Both the position numbers and the translations under genes were made by a program. A stretch of DNA of 64,000 nt from Costus lasius (taxonomy: Eukaryota; Streptophyta; Magnoliopsida; Zingiberales; Costaceae): contig JANVAS020000222.1 in the NCBI GenBank assembly GCA_027563935.2, positions 7,564,001 through 7,628,000 on the forward strand. The letters are read 5' to 3'. The notes beneath the pieces were generated by a model. It searched no databases, was not told the DNA's origin, and saw only the letters and a list, made by a program, of their open reading frames with translations. This document shows, one piece after another, positions 49,601-58,775 of this stretch. Position 1 is the stretch's first letter, and each line of letters begins with the position of its first letter.

Positions 49601-49699
49601 TTTGCGCTCCCCCTTGAAGGGGACCCCCTAAAGTTTGCGCTCCCCCTTGAAGGGGACCCCCTAAAGTTTGCGCTCCCCCTTGAAGGGGACCCCCTTAGA
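49601..49699 (+). repeat. Three 33-bp tandem repeats in the P1 leader
   Basis: Units begin at 49601, 49634 and 49667 and are practically identical. Each contains GCTCCCCCTTGAAGGGGAC, a hairpin-forming 19-mer that equals the U5 terminus of the B LTR (complement of 25945-25963). P2 has two units at 60621-60683. Confidence 0.9.
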
Positions 49700-50660
49700 T
49701 CTAAGGGTTATCAACATAAATGAAGCATGTTGTTTGATTGTTTGCGCTTGATCTATATGTTTTATAAAACTTACATCTTGCGCGGCTGATTAGATCTAAG
49801 GTGCTCCTACCATAAATCCTTAGATGGGTTGATGGGGTTGAAAGCATCTTCTAGGTTAGATCCAACTAGTCTGATCAGACCATCTGACAGCCTAGATGGG
49901 TTGACTAGATAGCACCTGTGCGCAAGCACGAGGTGGCTATAGGTCGACTGCATCCAAGGCGTGTAGCGAGGTCTGGTTGAGACAACTTCTGAACACACTT
50001 GAGTTAGGCCCGGGGTCACACCCGCTTGCCAAAACTCATGATGGTGGTTCAGCCCTTGGCGCATGCATGGTTGACCATTAGGTCAACTCGGGTCAGTTAG
50101 GACTCGGTGCATGCAAGGGGAAAGGATCTAACTAGATGGATGAGTGGATCCCCATCAATGGACCATTGTAAGGTAATAGGGCTCATAAGGAAATTAAAAT
50201 TGATGCCATGGGTTTTTTCAAAATTTTAATTTCATGAATGGATCACATGTTGATTGATGCCTATGCTTGTTTATTTAATCTTATGTGGGTTGCCCTAATG
50301 TGTGCTGTGCTGGGGCCTGCGTGCCTGGTAAATTATAAGTTAATATTATTGTGATCTGCGAATCACTTTTTCATTAATTTATTGTATAATTGACCTGCGA
50401 GTCAAAGCTTGTCTAGATAGATCAAATTGTGTTTGATTAGACAAGAGCACAAAGGCACACATCCAAGAGGGGCATTCACCTGGTGGTGCACCTGAGGTGC
50501 TCTTGGCGCTAGGGCACTGGGTTGGACCAGATGAGATGCAATGGAGCTCAAGTGAAGACTTAAGTAAAATTAAGGTCTTACTAGGGTTCATGGGCTTTTT
50601 ACCACATAAGATCATGCTTTCTATTTATTATTTAAATAATTAGAATTGCATGTTTATGTT

Positions 50661-51236
50661 TATCTTCTGCTATAGCCATAGAATATGCCTGATAGTAAGA
50701 AGATAAAAAGACCGTTAAAATCCAACGCTAATATATCAAGCTCGTAAGCCTTCTGACGCGAAACCTCACCGTTCTGACTATCGTTGGAGCCGTGTTGAAC
50801 CCACTCAGTGGGCACGTCCATCTATCTTCAGACGGTGCTGGATTACACCTGCGTGTTACAGAGCAGGGATTTATCCCTTCTCGTTGCTCAGCATAGCACG
50901 TGGTGGTCCAGGGAGTAGGTCAGGTCAGCTTGACCATGTAGTCTACATATGTGGCGCATATGGTAGCACATGGAGGCAGCCATCTGTGGGATCAGAGACT
51001 GTGTTGTACCAACTCAATTGGCACAGTCTGCTGGATTGCCCAGATGAAGGGGAATCGCACGGGTTGGCGATTGGCTGGGACAGCCTACCAGAAATTAGTG
51101 CTTGTCATCTCTGTGCATCTTATCTCGCCTGAGCGGGACGCGGAGACCAAGTATGAAATCTGGATCCCATCTCACTAAAAGAGTGTTACTCTTTCGGACT
51201 GTTTACTGGATTTTTCAGTCAGACAAAATAGTGAGA
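50661..51236 (+). other. Conserved structured RNA in the P1 leader
   Basis: Hairpins in order: TATCTTCT/AGAAGATA (50661-50668, 50698-50705); TCCAACG/CGTTGGA (50721-50727, 50782-50788); CCCACT/AGTGGG inside CGTG/CACG (50791-50816); GACTGTG/CACAGTC with CCAA/TTGG inside (50997-51028); AATCGC/GCGATT (51053-51058, 51067-51072); TCTCGC/GCGGGA (51123-51128, 51133-51138). Last is a three-way junction closed by TCTCACTA/TAGTGAGA (51170-51177, 51229-51236) around AAAGAGT/ACTCTTT (51178-51184, 51188-51194) and GACTG/CAGTC (51197-51201, 51216-51220). Compensatory changes in C1 and D support most stems. The position between donor and gag suggests an RNA packaging or dimer signal. The role is inferred. 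Confidence 0.68.
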
Positions 51237-51328
51237 AAAGAATCTTTCTTAAGTCCTGGATTGATTCTGAACATTGATACTAACCTTGCTGTTCTTGCTT
51301 GTTGTAGATTCCTGCAGCAACGAACACC

Positions 51329-54300
51329 ATGAGCTTCAATGTGCGATCCCTACTGGAAAGGGAGAAGTTTGCTGGGCCGAACTTCTCTGACTGGTTTGGA
51401 CACCTTAAGATCGTTCTTAAGGCAGAGAGGAAACTGTATGTCCTCGAGACGGCGATACCGCCGCAGCCCGCTCCGAACGCCGCAAGGGCGGTTCGGGATG
51501 CCTACGAAAAGCACGTCAATGATAGCATTGATGTCGCTTGCCTGATGCTAGCGTCTATGACGCCACCGCTGCAGCGTCAGCATGAGGATATGTCGGCTAT
51601 AGAGATTATAGCGAACCTCAAGATGCTGTATGCTGCACAGGCGAGGACTGAGCGCTATAATCTGACGAAGCTCTTCTTTCAGAGCAAACTGGCTGAAGGG
51701 AGCCCAGTGGGAGCTCACGTGCTCAAGATGATTGGGCACAAGGAGGCTCTAGAGAAACTGGGGCATACCATCAACCAGGAGCTTGCTGTGGATATTATTC
51801 TGCAGTCTCTCCCGCCTTCTTTCGATGCGTTCATCATTAACTTTAATATGAACAAAATCGATTGTACGCCGGCAGAGCTGCTGAATATGCTCTTGACTAC
51901 TGAGGAAACTCTGAAGGGTAAGCCTTCAACCTCTGTCTTGATGGTTTCTTCTAGGAACAAGAAGAAGGGGAAGAAGGGCAGGGCCCCTGTCAAGAATTAC
52001 AGCAAGGCTCTGAAACAGAAGGTGAAGCGGTCGAAGGATAACAGGTGTTTCCACTGTGGCCAGCTGGGTCACTGGAAAAAGGACTGCAAAGCGCTCCAAG
52101 GAGATAAGAGGGGAAGCATTGCTTCTGGCTCAGGTATATACGTGACGGAAGTCATGGTTTCATCTTCTTCTATATCATGGGTGTTGGACACTGCATGTGG
52201 AGTTCACATTTGTTCAAATGTGCAGGAACTCAAGAGAAGAAGGCAGGTGGGACAGCATGAGGTAGACCTACGAGTTGGAAACGGGGCACGGGTTGCTGCT
52301 GTTGCTGTAGGAGACTATTTCATTTCTTTACCATCTGGCATTGTATTGGAATTAAACAATTGTTATTTTGTACCCAGTATTACCAAGAATATTATCTCTA
52401 TTCCTGCTCTTGTCAGGAAAGGATTTGCCTTTGAATGCAAGATTTCAAAGTGTGTTTTAACTTATGATAATATTGTGTATGCGACTGGTTCAATTAACAA
52501 TGGGTTATTCATGTTGGACATGGAACATTCTATACAAAACATTGATAACAAGAAAGCCAAGTATGCTGATCACAGCACCTTGCTATGGCATAGTCGTTTA
52601 GGCCATATTAACAAGAAACGCATTAAGCGGTTGCATGATCATGGACTGCTGGGATCATTCTCCTGTGAGGAGATTGATACATGTAAAGCTTGTTTGATGG
52701 GTAAAATGACGAAGTCACCTTTTCCTCATAAAGGTCAAAGGGCTTCAGGTTTACTTGACCTTATACACAGTGATGTGTGTGGGCCATTTAGTAAACATGC
52801 CAGAGGTGGCTATCAGTACTTCATTACCTTTACTGATGATTTCAGTAGGTATGGGTATGTCTATTTAATGAGACATAAAAGTGAATCTTTTGACAAGCTC
52901 AAAGAGTTCAAAAATGAAGTACAAAATCAGTTAGGCCGAAATATCAAGGCACTTCGTTCTGATCGAGGTGGAGAATACCTAAGTCATACGTTTACTGACT
53001 ATCTGAAGGAGTGTGGGATTATCTCACAGCTCACTCCGCCAGGAACACCGCAGTGGAATGGTGTGTCCGAGAGGAGAAATAGAACGTTACTTGATATGGT
53101 TCGTTCTATGATGAGTCAGGCTACTCTACCGTACTCCTTTTGGGGTTTTGCACTGGAAACAGCTGCAAAAGTACTAAACCGAGTGCCATCCAAGGCAGTT
53201 TCAAAGACGCCATATGAATTATGGTATGGGAAACAGCCTAGCTTGACATTTATCAGGATCTGGGGTTGCGAGGCTTATGTCAAAAAGCTCGCCTCTGGGA
53301 AACTAGAGAGCAGATCTGACAAATGCATCTTTGTCGGTTACCCTAAGGAAACTAAGGGTTATTATTTCTTCGATCCCAAGGAGAACAAGGTATTTGTTGC
53401 TCGGACGGCCATATTTCTTGAGAAGGAATTTCTTCTGCAAGAGGCCAGTGGGAGAGAAATAAAGCTGGATGAGATTCCAGAAGAAGGACAAAGTAGTCAA
53501 GCACAGATGGATGAGCCTGAGCCGGTAGATCAGGTTATTGAACAACCTGAGGCTCAAATATCACGGGAACCGCGAAGATCGGGAAGGATCCGTCGACAGC
53601 CTGAGCGCTATGACGGAGTCTACATCATTGATAATGATGAACCCCTCACTTATGCGGATGCGGTCAGTGGACCGGAGTCAGCTAGATGGCTTGAAGCTAT
53701 GCGAGCCGAAATGGACTCCATGTCAGATAACCAAGTCTGGGATTTGGTTGATCCGCCTCCGGGAGTAATCCCTATAGGCTGTAAATGGATCTTCAAGAAG
53801 AAGATTGACATGGATGGTAACGTGGTTACCTATAAAGGCAGGCTAGTTGCGAAAGGTTTCAAACAAATCTACGGGATAGATTATGATGAAACTTTCTCAC
53901 CTGTAGCTATGTTTAAGTCTATTCGGATTCTTTTCGCGATAGCTGCATATTATGATTATGAGATATGGCAGATGGATGTGAAGATAGCTTTCCTTAATGG
54001 AAATCTGGATGAGGATGTGTTTATGACACAACCTGAGGGTTTCACTAATCCAGCAGATCGGCATAAAATATGCAAGTTAAAGAAGTCCATTTATGGACTG
54101 AAACAAGCATCAAGAAGCTGGAATATTCGTTTTGATGAATCAATCTCTGAGTTTGGTTTCATCAAGAACGAGGATGACCCGTGTGTATATAAGAGGTTTA
54201 GTGGGAGCGTAATTACATTCCTAATCCTCTACGTCGATGATATCTTGATCATTGGAAATGATATTCCTAAACTGCATGCTGTTAAAGCATGGTTAGGAAA

Positions 54301-55213
54301 ATGTTTCCAGATGAAAGATTTAGGAGAAGCAGCCTATGTGTTAGGTGTGAAGATCTACCGGGATAGATCTAAGAGGCTTCTCGGGTTGTGCCAGAGTACT
54401 TACATCGATAAGGTCCTGGAGAGATTCCATTTAGAGAATTCTAAACGTGGATATCTTCCAGTCAGACATGGTCTGAATCTTTCGAAGAGTCAGTGTCCAC
54501 AAACACAGACTGAGAAAGATGAAATGGACAATACGCCTTATGCTTCGGCTATTGGGTCCATCATGTATGCGATGTTGTGTACTCGCCCAGACGTCGCTTA
54601 CGGGTTAAGCGTGACCAGTCGATTCCAAAGTAATCCAGGTTTGGCGCACTGGATTGCGGTCAAGAACATTTTAAAATATCTGCGGAGGACCAAAGATATG
54701 TTCTTGATATATGGTGGTCAGGAAGAACTCAGTATAGAGGGATATACTGACGCTTCGTTCCAGTCGGACCAGGATGATTTCCGATCGCAATCAGGCTATG
54801 TTTTTAGCTTGAATGGTGGAGCAGTGGTGTGGAAGAGTTTCAAACAGTCAACTGTTGCTGATTCCACAACAGAAGCCGAGTATGTTGCAGCCTCGGAAGC
54901 ATCCAAGGAGGCAGTGTGGATTCGTAAGTTCGTGAGAGAACTTGGTGTCGTTCCTTCGAGTGCAGATCCTTTGGTTATCTTCTGTGATAACACTGGAGCA
55001 ATCGCACAAGCAAAGGAACCACGGTCGCACCAGAAGTCCAAGCACATACAGAGACGGTTTCACTTGATCCGGGAGATCATTGATCGAGGCGAGATCAAAA
55101 TATGCAAGGTTCATACAGATGACAATCTGGCAGACCCACTTACCAAGCCTCTGGCGCAGCAGAAGCATGAGAAGCACTGTAATAATATGGGTTTGAGATT
55201 TCTCAACCATTAG
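51329..55213 (+). CDS. Gag-Pol polyprotein of copia P1, 1294 aa, intact
   Basis: One frame encodes everything for the particle and for DNA synthesis and integration. Gag occupies about residues 1-285, with zinc knuckle CFHCGQLGHWKKDC at 240-253. The protease Asp is D287 in LDTACG. Integrase has the HHCC finger from H421 (HSRLGH) to CKAC, and a catalytic triad D482, D545 and E581 with the 35-residue D-E spacing. RT has YVDD at 968-971; RNase H has D1141 (YTDASF) and EAEY. The order integrase before RT defines Ty1/copia. ATG at 51329 is chosen because it follows the predicted acceptor and matches P2. There is no frameshift or stop, and no env. As in other plant copia elements, protease processing and Gag excess must come from a single frame. 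Confidence 0.97.
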   Translation: MSFNVRSLLEREKFAGPNFSDWFGHLKIVLKAERKLYVLETAIPPQPAPNAARAVRDAYEKHVNDSIDVACLMLASMTPPLQRQHEDMSAIEIIANLKMLYAAQARTERYNLTKLFFQSKLAEGSPVGAHVLKMIGHKEALEKLGHTINQELAVDIILQSLPPSFDAFIINFNMNKIDCTPAELLNMLLTTEETLKGKPSTSVLMVSSRNKKKGKKGRAPVKNYSKALKQKVKRSKDNRCFHCGQLGHWKKDCKALQGDKRGSIASGSGIYVTEVMVSSSSISWVLDTACGVHICSNVQELKRRRQVGQHEVDLRVGNGARVAAVAVGDYFISLPSGIVLELNNCYFVPSITKNIISIPALVRKGFAFECKISKCVLTYDNIVYATGSINNGLFMLDMEHSIQNIDNKKAKYADHSTLLWHSRLGHINKKRIKRLHDHGLLGSFSCEEIDTCKACLMGKMTKSPFPHKGQRASGLLDLIHSDVCGPFSKHARGGYQYFITFTDDFSRYGYVYLMRHKSESFDKLKEFKNEVQNQLGRNIKALRSDRGGEYLSHTFTDYLKECGIISQLTPPGTPQWNGVSERRNRTLLDMVRSMMSQATLPYSFWGFALETAAKVLNRVPSKAVSKTPYELWYGKQPSLTFIRIWGCEAYVKKLASGKLESRSDKCIFVGYPKETKGYYFFDPKENKVFVARTAIFLEKEFLLQEASGREIKLDEIPEEGQSSQAQMDEPEPVDQVIEQPEAQISREPRRSGRIRRQPERYDGVYIIDNDEPLTYADAVSGPESARWLEAMRAEMDSMSDNQVWDLVDPPPGVIPIGCKWIFKKKIDMDGNVVTYKGRLVAKGFKQIYGIDYDETFSPVAMFKSIRILFAIAAYYDYEIWQMDVKIAFLNGNLDEDVFMTQPEGFTNPADRHKICKLKKSIYGLKQASRSWNIRFDESISEFGFIKNEDDPCVYKRFSGSVITFLILYVDDILIIGNDIPKLHAVKAWLGKCFQMKDLGEAAYVLGVKIYRDRSKRLLGLCQSTYIDKVLERFHLENSKRGYLPVRHGLNLSKSQCPQTQTEKDEMDNTPYASAIGSIMYAMLCTRPDVAYGLSVTSRFQSNPGLAHWIAVKNILKYLRRTKDMFLIYGGQEELSIEGYTDASFQSDQDDFRSQSGYVFSLNGGAVVWKSFKQSTVADSTTEAEYVAASEASKEAVWIRKFVRELGVVPSSADPLVIFCDNTGAIAQAKEPRSHQKSKHIQRRFHLIREIIDRGEIKICKVHTDDNLADPLTKPLAQQKHEKHCNNMGLRFLNH

Positions 55214-55220
55214 ATTAAGT

Positions 55221-55233
55221 GCAAGTGGGAGAT
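55221..55233 (+). other. Polypurine tract of P1
   Basis: GCAAGTGGGAGAT directly before the 3' LTR, the second-strand primer site. Confidence 0.85.
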
Positions 55234-56936
55234 TGTTGGGGTATGCCCTTAAGGCTAATGTTTGAGGCCTTTGGGATTGTAAAAGTATCATGTAATAAAC
55301 TCTTGTGTTTATAAAGGCATGGTTGTTATTCAGATTGTTACCTTGTCTGCTGTAATAAGTGTACTTCTGAATAATGTCTCAAAGCTGTTCAGCTAGGCTG
55401 ACAGGCTATAAGTCCTTAGTCGAGATATCTTGGTGAACTGAGACAGCCTTGATATGATTGAGACTAATATGAGTGCTAATCTTATAGGATGCTTCGAGCA
55501 TGGAATAAGATGTAGACTCATGGGTACATTGGATGTACTGGACAGACCCTACTGGGATATTCCATTGCTTGTCACGATGTGAATGATCCCTGTAAGCAGC
55601 AAGTGGCACATGTCCTCTGACTTGAGATCACTTGTGTTTCTAAATGATGATTGTCATTGTCTTGAGGTAGTTCAATATCATTTGAAACATAATGATTATA
55701 GACTATCTTGGATGGTGAGCTTGAGTCAGGTTAGGGCACTTGTGATAGATAAAGGATTGCCGTCTCCTTGTTCAAGGAGTGTGATGTTCTAAGGGGCCCC
55801 CCCTATATGAGATGATTGAGGAAGTGTATGGCCATACCCAGATGACTATGTTCATCTGATCTAATCATGCTCATCGTATTGGAGTTACAGGCTTGACATG
55901 CTTGTCCAATAAGAACGTCCAGTGGCAAAGGATACATGTATGCCTTGTGAGTTTGATTCACACTTGTGCTATGGTTTGGGAGTAGTCTTGGAAGACTCTT
56001 TCCTTTATATCGGGAGACAGTGATGTGTTGCTAGATACCCCTCACTGATCGTGATAACGTAAGTTATCGTTACCGACATTTAGAGGAAACCCTCAGGGTC
56101 GCACAATTTGGTGATATGGCTTACTTGAGTCAGATCGTATGGACTGAATTCTTTGAGTTCAGATTAGAGGGATTTAATCTCTGATTGTAAGTGAGATCTG
56201 GTCTGATCATGTTTGATTGATTAGGACTTGAGATCGGTAAGCTTCGATCGAGAGAGATGATGCTAGATCGAAGAGATCAGGGGCATCAGGAGATGAATGG
56301 TTAGATCATGAGCCTTGGGGTTCGATTTGGTCTAGACCAAGTGGCTTGAGCTATTTCGGTTTGGTTTGAAGAACCAAAGTCGATTTGACGTTATTGGATT
56401 GAACTGGTTCACAAAGGTGAACGCTTGGTTCAATGTCAATAGGCGTTTTAGGGTTGGCTTAAACGCATGGCTTGATTGTCTTCCATTTATGGTAAGTAAT
56501 CAAACCGGTTTTTGCTCAAACGCCAAAAACGCATATGCGTTTTGCTCTTTGTTTCAACGCCTAGCTCTTTGGTTGGGCGATCGGAAAAAGAGAGGAGCTT
56601 TGGCAAGAGGAGCTCTCGGCCAAGAGGGAATCATCTCATCACCCCCTTTCCATTCGACAAAAGAAAAAGCTTGGGTGTCTTGCTAGCACAAGGGACCGCA
56701 AGGAGTAAGCATCTTCATCTTGTGTGTGAACTTGTGGAGGAGATCTAATTTGTTCTCTTCATCCAAGCCGACTTCCAAGCATATGGCGTTGGTATGAATT
56801 TCCCTCTCAATCTATTCAATCGGTTATAGTTGAACATATGGCATGCAAATGATCTTAAACCCTTGCTTCCGCTAGCATATTTTTCATTAGCGCCATGACT
56901 AGGGTTTTTGCCCCCCTTGTTTAAGGGGTTTCTTCA
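55234..56936 (+). repeat. 3' LTR of P1
   Basis: Same length as the 5' LTR, with three mismatches by eye. It is followed by AAGCT and then the interrupted gypsy H LTR. Confidence 0.95.
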
Positions 56937-56941
56937 AAGCT

Positions 56942-57250
56942 GGAGGCACTCTTGCTCACTAGGAGAAATCTACCTCTAAGAGAACTAAGGAACACAACAC
57001 CCCAGCCTCCTCTTTTATAGAACAAGAGGGGAGGGAACAAGCCAAGTAGAAAAGACAAACAACTTTAACAACTAACTACTCATGCAGGCCACAAAGATGG
57101 TCAAGCTGCTACTACAAGATAAAGTAAAACAAACTTCTACCTAATATTCTATGAAGCTGGCGCATGGTATTCTGGTCTTCGTACGAAGGCGGTTGGGCGG
57201 TCAGACGCGTTCGGAGAATACCACGACAAAGCAATAGAATTTGGACGTCG
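56942..57250 (-). repeat. H LTR, TATA-side part
   Basis: The minus strand carries TATAAAAGAGG near 57012-57019 and a CTAGTGAGCAAGAG-type sequence up to the P1 insertion. The exact LTR start is not determined, so the right edge given is approximate. Nothing coding is recognised. Confidence 0.45.
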
Positions 57251-57533
57251 TGGGCTGGGTTACGACGGATGTGGTGCACTCTTGGGTCATGTTGCAAAGA
57301 TGATTGCACGGCCCCTCAGGCGTTGGATCTTCAGGTGGGCAGCCGCCCAGGCCCTTGAGCGGGAGGGCCGCGGTGTTGATCGACAGTGGGCTGATCACTC
57401 CTACAAATCGGTCCGGCGGTCTAGAAGTGCGTTGAGATTGCCATACCTCCATCTTGTTGGGCTCCTTCGGACCCTCCATGGAGGGTTCAACGTGGTACGG
57501 AGGTCTGTGGATGTCAAAACAGGGTCGTCGGGG

Positions 57534-57935
57534 GTAGTTGTCCGTAGGACTCACGGGGCGAGGTTTTCATCACTGGGTACCCTGAGGAACATTCTGTGGA
57601 AAATTTAACTTGTGCATGTGAAGCCGCCGCTGAATCGGGTAGCTCTCCGCAGGACCCACGGGGCGAGGTTTTCGTCGCTAGGTACCCCGAGGAACTTTCT
57701 GCGGAAAATCTGACTCGTGCATCCGGTAGTTGTCCGTAGGACCCACGGGGAGTGGTTTTCGTCGCGGGGTAGCCCGGGGAACTTTATGTGGAAAATCTGA
57801 CTTGTGCATGTCAAGCCGCTCTTGAGTCGGGGAGTTGTCCGCAGGACTCACGGGGTGTGACTTCCATCGCTGGGTACTGCGAGGAACTTTCTGTGGAAAT
57901 CTGACTTGTGCATGTGAAGCCGCTCCTTCTTCCAT
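57534..57935 (-). repeat. In-frame tandem repeats in the H polyprotein tail
   Basis: Four units begin at 57534, 57639, 57726 and 57831 (spacings 105, 87, 105). Each has a GTAGTTGTCCG-like start, ACGGGG, GGTACCC.GAGGAAC and AAATCTGACTTGTGCATG-like words. All spacings are multiples of three, so they encode a repeat of about 35 residues (KVPR.T, HPVSPAD-like). A weaker fifth unit reaches about 58010. Confidence 0.8.
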
Positions 57936-58775
57936 GCTAGTCTGGTTGCTGAATTCTGCAGGAAACACTGGGTGTGATTCTGGTCGCTGGGTGCACCATG
58001 ATTCTTGTTGTGTTGCTCTTGCATCAGCTTCCGCTGCCCGCTCTGAGGGGTTCTCCTCCGGAGAACTAGGGGGTAGAGGGTCGTCTAGGTCCGATGGCTC
58101 CTCCAATGGACTGTAGAAAGGAAGCATATCCGCCACGTTGAAGACGGGGTGGATACCCATGTCCGCAGGTAGGTCTAGTACATAGGCGTTGGAGCCGATC
58201 CGTCGCACCATAGCATAAGGGCCCATGTATCGTGGCTGAAGCTTAAAATGTGCTCGGTGGAGAACACGCTTGGGGTGGATGCGCACCCTTACCAACTCAC
58301 CTACAGAAAAGTGTTGTGGCCTATGGTGCTCATTGGCCCTCAAAGCATTACGAGTATTGCCCAAAAAGATTCGATATTGAACTTCCTCATGCAAGTTAGC
58401 TATATGCTGAGCGAAAGAGTATGCATGCTCGGAAAGATGAGACTCCATGGGCAGGTCATGCAAGTCAATGGGCTTACGTGGCTGATGGCCTGAAACCACT
58501 TGGAAGGGACTAAGACCCGTAGACCTATTGGCTGCACTATTATATGCAAATTCTGGCATAGGAAGAATGGTGTCCCAAGTCCTCGGGTGGTTGCCAATGA
58601 GGCACCGGAGCACTGTAGACCTATTGGCTACACTATTATACGCGAATTCTGTTTGGCCATCGGTTTGAGGGTGGTAAGCTATAGATAGATTTAGAGTGGT
58701 GCCCAAGAGGGCCCAAAGTGAGCTCCAGAACTGGCTCACAAAGCATGTGTCACGATCGGACACAATGGTCTGAGC
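57678..58775 (-). pseudogene. Gypsy H integrase C-terminal half and tail
   Basis: The minus frame carries IVSDRDTCFVSQFW, AYHPQTDGQTE and EFAYNS.ANRSTGLSPF, the core of Ty3/gypsy integrase, then the RYMGPYAMVRRIGSNAYVLDLP segment and a proline-rich acidic linker. The tail is a run of tandem repeats ending at a TAG near 57678. Upstream, P2 cuts it just before IVSDRD. A 37-bp patch is duplicated inside the catalytic domain, replacing part of the normal sequence after DGQTE and probably spoiling the enzyme. No chromodomain is seen. Downstream frames to 57201 may be former coding tail. Confidence 0.85.
58519..58651 (-). repeat. 37-bp patch duplicated inside integrase
   Basis: 58519-58555 and 58615-58651 share 34 of 37 bases. 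The first copy encodes the expected EFAYNSAANRST; the second puts FAYNSVANRST directly after DGQTE. Confidence 0.85.

Larger units (their letters stand above)
49317..51307 (+). other. Predicted leader intron of P1
   Basis: Donor TTG|GTATGA in U5; CTAAC branch-site match at 51280-51284; a T-rich stretch; acceptor TTGTAG ending at 51307, 21 bases before the gag ATG. The predicted length is 1991 nt and includes the PBS, tandem repeats and structured leader. The donor and acceptor are kept in A, B and P2 at the same places, and in D and C1 with weaker donors. No transcript evidence is available here. Confidence 0.5.
47759..56936 (+). mobile_element. Intact Ty1/copia element P1 (9178 bp)
   Basis: Complete: 1703-bp LTRs (47759-49461, 55234-56936), PBS, about 1.85-kb leader, uninterrupted Gag-Pol, polypurine tract and AAGCT target duplications (47754-47758, 56937-56941). 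By eye the LTRs differ at three sites (48914, 48930, 49294). With a commonly assumed plant LTR rate of 1.3e-8 per site per year, that is under 0.1 million years. It is inserted in the gypsy H LTR. It could be autonomous and could supply proteins to A, B and P2. Confidence 0.96.
47274..58775 (-). mobile_element. Ty3/gypsy element H, interrupted by P1 and P2
   Basis: Reading the minus strand, the integrase and C-terminal tail (58775-57678) are followed by an LTR with a TATA box (TATAAAAG near 57012-57019). The LTR continues on the other side of P1 (47758 back to 47274) and ends ...GTACGGCA. P1 sits in this LTR and P2 in the integrase. The upstream pol and 5' LTR are beyond the window. I could not fix the LTR start; it lies between about 57100 and 57250. 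Confidence 0.7.

Noticed and set aside
49601..49699. CRISPR-like repeats
   Set aside because: Units are directly adjacent with no spacers, in a plant retrotransposon leader.
50754..50764. Hammerhead-like CTGA...GAAAC core in the copia leader
   Set aside because: CTGACGCGAAAC lacks the needed A of CTGANGA and a stem between the two boxes.
57201..57554. 117-codon minus frame after gypsy H
   Set aside because: Proline-rich with no motif; at most a former Pol tail, so noted under H rather than as a gene.
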